From Planctomycetota bacterium (GTDB taxonomy: Bacteria; Planctomycetota; Planctomycetia; Pirellulales; Lacipirellulaceae), in contig JAJRUA010000345.1 in the NCBI GenBank assembly GCA_024278035.1, positions 1-11,170 on the forward strand: a stretch of 11,170 bases of DNA, in the 5' to 3' direction. Position 1 is the first letter of the stretch, and each line of letters begins with the position of its first letter. Below, piece after piece: positions 5,509 through 11,170 of this stretch. A program made the translations under genes and the position numbers. A model generated the notes under the pieces. It made no database searches and had not been told where the DNA came from. It worked only from the letters and a program-made list of their open reading frames with translations.

Positions 5509-6645
5509 TTATTGTTTTTTCAGTTCGTCGAGTACGGTTTCAGCGTGGTGAACAACCCCTTGTTCAATTTGATCAGCGCAAAGTCGATAGACTTCCAGGG
5601 GGCCCCCGATCGGGTCGGCAACGCCCGTCCCGCCGGGCATCAGTAGCTTGACACGCGAGGCTGCCTCAGGCCAGTGCTCGACAATCACCGACCGGTGGCC
5701 TTCGGTGAGCGGAATAATCAGGTCAGCCTGGCGGACAAGGTGTTCGGTCAATTGCTGCGAGGCGTGGGCATCAAGGGGCGATCCTCTCTCTTGCATTAAC
5801 TTGACCGCTTCGGGGCTTGCCGCCGAGCCGGGAGAGGCGGCAAGGCCTGCCGAGGCGACCATCACGCCTGCCGCTTCGAGTTCGTCTTGGGCCACGCCAA
5901 GCAATTCGGCAAGTTTCTGGCGAAAGATCGCCTCCGCCATGGGGCTCCGGCACGTGTTGCCGGTGCAGACGAAGACGATAAGCATGCGTGAGAGCCGGTC
6001 GATAGTCGCTTTGCCAACCACCCCTTCGCGGAGCATTTCGACACCGTTTGCATCGACTCGTACGACCGACGAGGCTTGTCCGTAATGAGCCGGTCCATCG
6101 TCGATCACCAGGGCAAGATGCTCGCCAAAGGAATCAATGCACTGCTGGGCGGTTGTGGCGGGCGGTTCGCCCGACTTGTTGACGCTGGTCAAAACGAGGG
6201 GGCCTGCCAACATGCGCAGCACGTCTTGCATCACCTGATTCGCGGGGGCACGAAGGCCGACAGTTCCCTGAGGGCAAAGGGATTGTCGCGTTTCGTCCGA
6301 AAGTTGGTGAAGCAAGCTCTCCGGGTGATTGCCATCGACGACCAGTGTCACGGGGCCGGGCCAGCAGCGCCGGGCTAGACGCCGGGCAAGCGGAGGCCAA
6401 TTGGGGGAATAGTCTTCGGCATCGTCCGCACTTTTTACCGCCAGTGTGAAGGGGGCCGACGCGCTCCGTCCTTTGGCGTCGGAGAGCTTGGCAATCGCCT
6501 TGGGGTGCGTTGCGCTGGCCGCTACGCCATAGATGGTCTCCGTTGGCAGGGCGACCAACTCCCCTTCAGCCAGGGCCTGAACCACACGATGCACCACATC
6601 GCGAACGTCGTCCGCCTTGGCGACGTCGATCAGAAGTGGGGGCAT
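5509..6645 (-). CDS. Fused Sua5/TsaC (YrdC domain) and YwlE-like low-molecular-weight phosphatase
   Basis: One 378-residue protein contains two enzymes. Residues 1 to about 215 are a YrdC/Sua5 domain, which makes threonylcarbamoyl-AMP for the t6A37 tRNA modification. It shows LPTETIYGVA (33-42), DAKGR (56-60) and LTSVNKSGEPPATT (152-165). Residues about 221-378 are a low-molecular-weight phosphatase. Its P-loop is CTGNTCRS (Cys-227 to Arg-233), and DPIGG (344-348) supplies the general acid Asp-344. Thr-231 occupies the position of Thr-11 in Bacillus YwlE, the residue linked to phospho-arginine selectivity, so protein-arginine phosphatase activity is the better guess than tyrosine. Met-221 could restart translation but has no ribosome-binding site, so a true fusion is likely. 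The gene leads an operon with rpiB. The ATG at 6643-6645 has no clear Shine-Dalgarno. A minus-strand TTGACA at 6785-6790 is only a weak promoter hint. Confidence 0.92.
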   Translation of the reverse strand: MPPLLIDVAKADDVRDVVHRVVQALAEGELVALPTETIYGVAASATHPKAIAKLSDAKGRSASAPFTLAVKSADDAEDYSPNWPPLARRLARRCWPGPVTLVVDGNHPESLLHQLSDETRQSLCPQGTVGLRAPANQVMQDVLRMLAGPLVLTSVNKSGEPPATTAQQCIDSFGEHLALVIDDGPAHYGQASSVVRVDANGVEMLREGVVGKATIDRLSRMLIVFVCTGNTCRSPMAEAIFRQKLAELLGVAQDELEAAGVMVASAGLAASPGSAASPEAVKLMQERGSPLDAHASQQLTEHLVRQADLIIPLTEGHRSVIVEHWPEAASRVKLLMPGGTGVADPIGGPLEVYRLCADQIEQGVVHHAETVLDELKKQ

Positions 6646-6819
6646 AGCGAGTCGATGGGGGTGAATCGTAGGCTGATGGGGCGAGCTGCAAAAAGCCCGC
6701 TCCGTTTCGCAGTAACTTGCGGCAGACCAACAGTTTAGCTCCCTTTTATCCCCCCGGTCAAGCTAGCCAAAATGAGAGGGATACTGTCAAACGGACGGAG
6801 CTATCGTAGGATAGATGGG

Positions 6820-7788
6820 GTGAAGGAAATTAAGAACCAACGCTTATGGCAGATCGACCGACGCCAGTTTCTTGCGGGTTCAGCGGCGGCGTGGGGAGCT
6901 GGCCTCCTCGGTTGCAAGAAACCGGAGCAAGAAAACCTAGGCCGGCTCGAAGCCGTCTGGGGGGTGCATGGCATCGTCGCCGGACGAATGCACAAGCCGC
7001 GGGCGATGTCGATCGGGCCGGACGATCGTCTTTACCTTGTCGATTTCACAGCTCGTGTTTTGGTCTACGAAGCTGACGGGACATTTGCGCGTAGTTGGCA
7101 AACGCCGGAGTCAAAGAATGGCCGGCCCACAGGCATCACGTTCGACACGCTGCGGAACGAAGTGTTGGTGGCCGACACACACTACTACCGCGTTCTGGTG
7201 TACACGCCCGAAGGGGAATGGCTCGAAGAGCGGACGCTGGGCGGTGTGAACGGGAGCGCGCCGGGCGAGTTTGGTTTTGTGACCGACGCCGTGCGCGACT
7301 CGCAGGGAGTCTTTTATGTTTCCGAGTATGGCGAACATGACCGCATCCAAAAATTTTCGTCCGAAGGGGAGTTCCTCTTACAGTGGGGAACCCACGGCAC
7401 GGAACGAGGCCAGTTCAAACGGCCCCAAAACTTGTTGATTGACTCGGACGGTCTGCTGTGGGTTTGTGATGCGTGCAACCATCGCCTTCAGGCGTTTGAC
7501 TCAGAAGGAAACTTGGTCGCCCACTGGGGTACGGAAGGCTCCGCCCCGGGCGAATTGTATTACCCCTACGACGCGGTTCTGGACACCGACGGCAATTTTT
7601 TCGTTTGCGAATACGGCAACCACCGCATCCAGAAGTTTACGCCCGAGGGCAAATCGCTCGGCATCTGGGGCCACCAGGGCCGTGCCCCGGGCGAATTGTG
7701 GAACCCCTGGGCCCTAGAGATTGACAGCCGGGGCCGCTTGCACCTCCTCGACACCGGCAACCACCGCGTTCAACGGGTTGTTATTTAG
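6820..7788 (+). CDS. NHL-repeat beta-propeller protein, probable Tat-exported lipoprotein
   Basis: I take the GTG at 6820, giving 322 residues. TAGGA lies eight bases upstream, and the start places twin arginines at 14-15 (DRRQFLAG), as in Tat signals. An in-frame ATG at 6772 would add 16 residues but has no ribosome-binding site. A hydrophobic stretch leads to GLLGC, with Cys-32 a possible lipidation site, so the protein is probably membrane-anchored outside the cytoplasm. The rest is a series of roughly 47-residue NHL units, probably a six-bladed propeller. The (A/R)xGE/Q-F/L turns recur at 147-151, 196-199, 242-246 and 289-293. The signatures CNHRLQ, GNHRIQ and GNHRVQ close successive blades. 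NHL propellers are binding platforms, and some are lyases; no catalytic residues can be assigned. The gene is divergent from the Sua5 fusion and is followed by a large inverted repeat. Function is unknown. Confidence 0.85.
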   Translation: MKEIKNQRLWQIDRRQFLAGSAAAWGAGLLGCKKPEQENLGRLEAVWGVHGIVAGRMHKPRAMSIGPDDRLYLVDFTARVLVYEADGTFARSWQTPESKNGRPTGITFDTLRNEVLVADTHYYRVLVYTPEGEWLEERTLGGVNGSAPGEFGFVTDAVRDSQGVFYVSEYGEHDRIQKFSSEGEFLLQWGTHGTERGQFKRPQNLLIDSDGLLWVCDACNHRLQAFDSEGNLVAHWGTEGSAPGELYYPYDAVLDTDGNFFVCEYGNHRIQKFTPEGKSLGIWGHQGRAPGELWNPWALEIDSRGRLHLLDTGNHRVQRVVI

Positions 7789-7805
7789 AAAAAAGGGGAT
7801 AGGAA

Positions 7806-7926
7806 CCACGAAGTCACAAAGAACACGAAGAAGAGAAGAGCGAGAAGGAAATCTCGAATACGCGCGAATAGAAAAAACATTCGCAGTTTCTTGTTTTTTT
7901 CCTTCGTGTTCTTCGTGCCTTCGTGG
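7806..7926. repeat. Long inverted repeat downstream of the NHL gene
   Basis: The 25-base arms 7806-7830 and 7902-7926 are reverse complements at 23 of 25 positions, around a 71-base loop. Inside the loop, GCGAAT (7864-7869) and ATTCGC (7879-7884) form a second small stem. The arm consists of near-tandem ACGAAG/ACAAAG/ACGAAG units, a pattern I associate with dispersed repeats in planctomycete and verrucomicrobial genomes. It begins 17 bases after the NHL stop codon and could block read-through towards the VWA gene. It is unrelated in sequence to the GGCTGACGCC repeats. No transposase or target-site duplication is evident. Confidence 0.75.
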
Positions 7927-8025
7927 TAGTTCTTCCTTTAATACGGGTAAACGGTTACGAAAAGAGCAAGTAAATGCGGTACGATGAGTTTTCTGATTCC
8001 CTGACTTCGTAGTGATTCAACTATT

Positions 8026-11000
8026 TTGTTCGATCATAGCCTTGCCTTCGATAGCATCTGGTGGCTCGCCTTGTTGGCGTTGCTGCCCGTGTTGTGGTGG
8101 ACGAGTTATGGGGGACTTTCGGGGCTTGGTTACTGGCGGCGTCTGGGGGCCCTTGCACTACGGTCGTTCGTGTTTGCGGCGATTGTTTTCGCGCTGGCCG
8201 ATATGCAGTTGCGTAAGAAAAGTGATCGGCTAACGGTTATCTACCTGCTCGACCAATCGCTCAGCATTCCTGACGAACAGCGTCAGGCCATGAAGACATT
8301 CGTCAACGCTTCGGTGCGAGAGCATCGGCTTGACGAAAAGCAGGACCGAGTCGGAGTGATCGTCTTCGGACGCGATGCCGAGGTGGAGCTGCCCCCCGTT
8401 GATTTCAATTACGAAATGCCGCGGATCGAAAGCACCGTTGATCGACAACAGACGAACCTAGCTGCGGCGCTGAGCCGAGCGATGGCCCTCTTTCCTCATG
8501 ACGCGGCCAAACGAGTCGTCATCATTACCGATGGCAACGAAAACGCAGGTGACGCCCTGCGGCAAGCGCGGGCCATGACCAACGCGGGCGTTAGCATTGA
8601 TGTCCTGCCCGTACCACTGCCTGAGCGGAGCGAGACTTCGGTCGAAAAGGTCGCCTTGCCGTCGAACGTACGACGGGGGCAACCCTTCGAGGCGCGCGTT
8701 GTCATCAACCATCAAACCAGCATCAATAAAACACAGACCGGCAAGCTCCGCTTGGTGCGTAAGACGGGCGACATCGAACGGGTGCTTTCCGAAAGCCCCG
8801 TAACGCTCAGCCCCGGAAAAAACGCTTTTAGTGTTCGTGAAACGATCGACACGGCTGACTTTTATACGTACGAAGCTCGTTTCGTGCCCGACGATCCGGA
8901 GAGTGACACCTCGGCACAAAACAATATCGCCACGGCGTTTACCCATGTACGAGGCAAGGGGCATGTCCTGCTGATCGAAGATTGGGAACACCCGGGCGAG
9001 TTCGACCGGCTGATCGACACGCTCCGCGAAGAAGGGCTGGAAGTGACCAAACGGACCAGCAACCAATTGTTTGGTTCGCTGGCCGAATTGCAACGCTACG
9101 ATTCGGTGGTGCTGGCCAACACGCCGCGTACCAGCGGCTTCGATCGGGCCGGGGCGATCACCACCGACACAATCAGCGGATTCTCAGACGAGCAAATCGG
9201 GATATTGGTTCGCAACACCGAAGAACTCGGATGCGGGCTGGTGATGCTGGGCGGGGACCGTAGTTTTGGTGCGGGGGGGTGGGACGAAACTTTGCTTGAA
9301 AAGGCCATGCCGGTCGATTTTGAAATCAAAGCGGCCAAGGTCACGCCGGTCGGTGCTCTCTGCATGATTATGCACGCTAGTGAAATTGCCAAAGGCAACT
9401 ATTGGCAAAAACGCATCGCCATCGAAGCAATTGATGCCCTAGGACCGCGTGACTATGCGGGCCTGTTGCAATGGAACGGCAACGATCAATGGCTCTGGGG
9501 ACAGTCGCTCGGAGGAATAGTTTCGGTCGGACCCGCACGGAGCCAAATGAAGGCACGCATCGACCGGCTCACGGTGGGCGACATGCCCCAATTCGACCCG
9601 GCAATGAAGCTCGCCGCCGCGTCGTTCGCCCGGCTGTCGAACCCCACGCCGGCGATCAAGCACATGATCATCATCTCCGATGGCGACCCTTCGCCGCCGA
9701 CGCGGGCGACCATGACAGCCATCAAAAAACAAAAAATAAAGATCACCACGGTCGCCGTCGGTTCTCACGGGCCGGCAGGCCATCAAACGATGGACCGAAT
9801 CGCGAAAGAGACGGGCGGCAAGTACTATGTTGTCCGCAATCCAAACGCCCTGCCCCGCATTTATCAGCGCGAAGCTCGTCGGGTATCGCGCCCGTTGGTG
9901 CGTGAATTGAACCCGCCCGTCGCACCACGCATCACCCTGCGGCATGAAATCGTGCAGGGGCTCGACGATACCTTCCCACCGCTTGCCGGTTTTGTGCAAA
10001 CAAGTGTCAAGGAGAGTTCGCTGGTGGAGGTGATCCTCCGTTCGCCCGTACCGACAGACGCCAAAAGCTCGACGATCCTGGCGACTTGGAATTATGGTCT
10101 CGGTAAGACGGCAGCGTTTACGACCGACGCCGGGGCACGCTGGGCCAACGAATGGACCGGTTGGGATAACTATGGCCAGTTCTTTAGCCAACTCGTCCGT
10201 TGGTCGATGCGTCCAACGGGCGACACGGGTAATTTCTCGGTGGCGACCGATGTGAAGGATGGCAAGGCACGCATTATTGTCGATGCGCTGGACAAAGACG
10301 AAGAGTTTCTCAATCTACCCACGATGGGCGGAGCTGCCGTTCGACCTGACCTTGGTTCGACAACGCTTGATTTTCAGCAAGTTGCTCCAGGTCGCTACGT
10401 GGCAGAGTTCGATGCGGAGGCAGCCGGGAGTTATCTGCTGGTGGTGAACCCCGGTTCGGGGCAGCCGATGATTCGCACCGGCGTGAACGTCGGCTACTCG
10501 GATGAGTTCCGCGACCGCGAAACGAACCGGGCACTGCTCACAGCGATCGCTGACCTTCCGGCGGGCGATGGCGAGCCGGGCGTGGTCGTAAGCGACGAGG
10601 CAGGCATTGAGTTCACCGGCCCCAAGGCGATTGACACGCTCACTACGGTGAACCCTTATCGGCGTGACCTTCCCCCCGCAGTGGCTACCCAACCAATTTG
10701 GCCCCTGCTGGTACTGATTGGCAGCGTGATTTTTTTGGCCGACGTGTTTGTCCGCCGGGTGCAAGTTAATTTGGATTGGGTCGCTCCGGCGTGGGCGTGG
10801 GTAGCTCAGCGTGTGCTGGGCCGGACCGCTTCCGAACAACCACCTGAAACGATGGCCCGCCTCCGCAGCCGCAAGGCCCAGGTACAAGAGCAAATGGCAG
10901 GGGGTGGCGAAGCACAGGCTCGGTTTGAGATCGATGAGGACGCCCCGCAAGTGTCGGGCGGATCACCACTGAGCGAGCTTGATTCGCCCCCAACAAAACG

Positions 11001-11124
11001 ATCCGGCCCTAAAACAACCGGCAAGCAAGACTTGGCCGAAGAGACACCCGACCAAGAGGAAGGTTACACTTCACGTTTGTTGAAAGCGAAGAAAGACGCC
11101 CTGCGAAAACGAAACAATGAGTGA
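8026..11124 (+). CDS. Large VWA-domain membrane protein with glutamine-amidotransferase-like segment
   Basis: This 1,032-residue protein matches a family I know from planctomycetes. Hydrophobic segments at about 11-25 and 40-59 flank a YWRR loop, and a third helix lies at about 891-911. The large central part is therefore probably extracytoplasmic and the charged tail (912-1032) cytoplasmic. VWA domain 1 (about 68-225) has a full metal site: DQSLS (76-80), Thr-143 in TNLAAAL, and ITDGNEN with Asp-169. A beta-rich stretch follows, then a glutamine-amidotransferase-like fold (about 312-425) with LGGDRSFGAGGW (408-419). VWA domain 2 (about 445-610) has HASEI (450-454) instead of DxSxS, yet keeps ISDGDP with Asp-552. 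Further beta-rich modules precede the last helix. The start is a TTG with no clear Shine-Dalgarno; an in-frame TGA at 8002-8004 precludes a longer version. Related families act in Bat-type or MoxR/VWA assembly; the actual role is unknown. Confidence 0.9.
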   Translation: MFDHSLAFDSIWWLALLALLPVLWWTSYGGLSGLGYWRRLGALALRSFVFAAIVFALADMQLRKKSDRLTVIYLLDQSLSIPDEQRQAMKTFVNASVREHRLDEKQDRVGVIVFGRDAEVELPPVDFNYEMPRIESTVDRQQTNLAAALSRAMALFPHDAAKRVVIITDGNENAGDALRQARAMTNAGVSIDVLPVPLPERSETSVEKVALPSNVRRGQPFEARVVINHQTSINKTQTGKLRLVRKTGDIERVLSESPVTLSPGKNAFSVRETIDTADFYTYEARFVPDDPESDTSAQNNIATAFTHVRGKGHVLLIEDWEHPGEFDRLIDTLREEGLEVTKRTSNQLFGSLAELQRYDSVVLANTPRTSGFDRAGAITTDTISGFSDEQIGILVRNTEELGCGLVMLGGDRSFGAGGWDETLLEKAMPVDFEIKAAKVTPVGALCMIMHASEIAKGNYWQKRIAIEAIDALGPRDYAGLLQWNGNDQWLWGQSLGGIVSVGPARSQMKARIDRLTVGDMPQFDPAMKLAAASFARLSNPTPAIKHMIIISDGDPSPPTRATMTAIKKQKIKITTVAVGSHGPAGHQTMDRIAKETGGKYYVVRNPNALPRIYQREARRVSRPLVRELNPPVAPRITLRHEIVQGLDDTFPPLAGFVQTSVKESSLVEVILRSPVPTDAKSSTILATWNYGLGKTAAFTTDAGARWANEWTGWDNYGQFFSQLVRWSMRPTGDTGNFSVATDVKDGKARIIVDALDKDEEFLNLPTMGGAAVRPDLGSTTLDFQQVAPGRYVAEFDAEAAGSYLLVVNPGSGQPMIRTGVNVGYSDEFRDRETNRALLTAIADLPAGDGEPGVVVSDEAGIEFTGPKAIDTLTTVNPYRRDLPPAVATQPIWPLLVLIGSVIFLADVFVRRVQVNLDWVAPAWAWVAQRVLGRTASEQPPETMARLRSRKAQVQEQMAGGGEAQARFEIDEDAPQVSGGSPLSELDSPPTKRSGPKTTGKQDLAEETPDQEEGYTSRLLKAKKDALRKRNNE

Positions 11125-11170
11125 AATAGATGAAGGCGGTAACGCCGAAAGATTCCCCCCCCTCCCCAAA
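11117..11170 (+). CDS. Start of an unidentified downstream gene (partial, runs off the window)
   Basis: An ATG at 11117-11119 overlaps the end of the VWA gene by eight bases (ATGAGTGA), in a different frame, and is open for all 18 codons to the window edge. The visible peptide, MSEIDEGGNAERFPPLPK, is acidic then proline-rich and has no recognisable motif. The overlap is typical of translational coupling, so the gene is probably co-expressed with the VWA protein. No separate Shine-Dalgarno is seen. Eighteen codons cannot exclude chance. Confidence 0.55.
   Translation, partial: MSEIDEGGNAERFPPLPK

Noticed and set aside
7721..7987. An 88-codon plus-strand open frame spanning the NHL gene end and the inverted repeat
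   Set aside because: Most of it is translation of the ACGAAG repeat and its complement, which yields lysine/arginine-rich then serine/cysteine-rich text; the start lies inside the NHL gene in another frame.
9439..10191. A 250-codon minus-strand open frame opposite the VWA gene
   Set aside because: It is antisense to conserved VWA sequence, is rich in arginine and histidine as expected of a shadow frame, and has no recognisable domain.

Overview
The window looks like a chromosomal segment of a planctomycete, probably of the Pirellulales type. Three things point there: a roughly 1,000-residue membrane protein with two VWA-type domains, a BlaI/M56 regulatory pair in which the membrane peptidase carries a carboxypeptidase-regulatory-like tail, and intergenic repeats with a GGCTGACGCC...GCTCGCC core. 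This assignment rests on remembered family distributions, not on a search.

Layout, left to right. Bases 1-361 hold no gene I can defend and end in a dispersed repeat. A sharply defined control region follows (362-428): a strong sigma70-type promoter bracketed by two 14-bp palindromes with identical half-sites. It drives a BlaI/MecI-family repressor (475-873), translationally coupled by an ATGA overlap to an M56 (BlaR1-type) membrane metallopeptidase (870-3206). The gap 3207-3399 lies between convergent genes and is filled by an inverted-repeat element and another repeat copy. The minus strand then carries glycerate 2-kinase (3400-4785), ribose-5-phosphate isomerase B (5057-5497) and a fused Sua5/TsaC plus low-molecular-weight phosphatase protein (5509-6645). 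The fusion gene and rpiB form a tight operon that ends at an intrinsic terminator (5018-5041), so the kinase is probably transcribed separately. Divergently, an NHL-repeat Tat/lipoprotein candidate (6820-7788) is followed by a long inverted repeat (7806-7926), then the VWA membrane protein (8026-11124, TTG start). A further gene starts inside the end of the VWA gene and runs off the window (11117-11170).

How the genes work together. The repressor and peptidase should form one signal-transduction unit: the peptidase senses something outside the membrane and inactivates the repressor, which relieves the paired operators. The tail carries no penicillin-binding signature I recognise, so the signal need not be a beta-lactam. 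The fusion gene plus rpiB repeats the order of the Bacillus subtilis ywlC-ywlE-ywlF genes, with the first two joined into one polypeptide. Its phosphatase loop has the threonine that marks protein-arginine phosphatases. Most of the window is recognisable housekeeping or lineage-typical content. The best points for a second look are the operator pair with the tail-swapped sensor peptidase, the Sua5-YwlE-like fusion, the degenerate second VWA site, and the repeat family.
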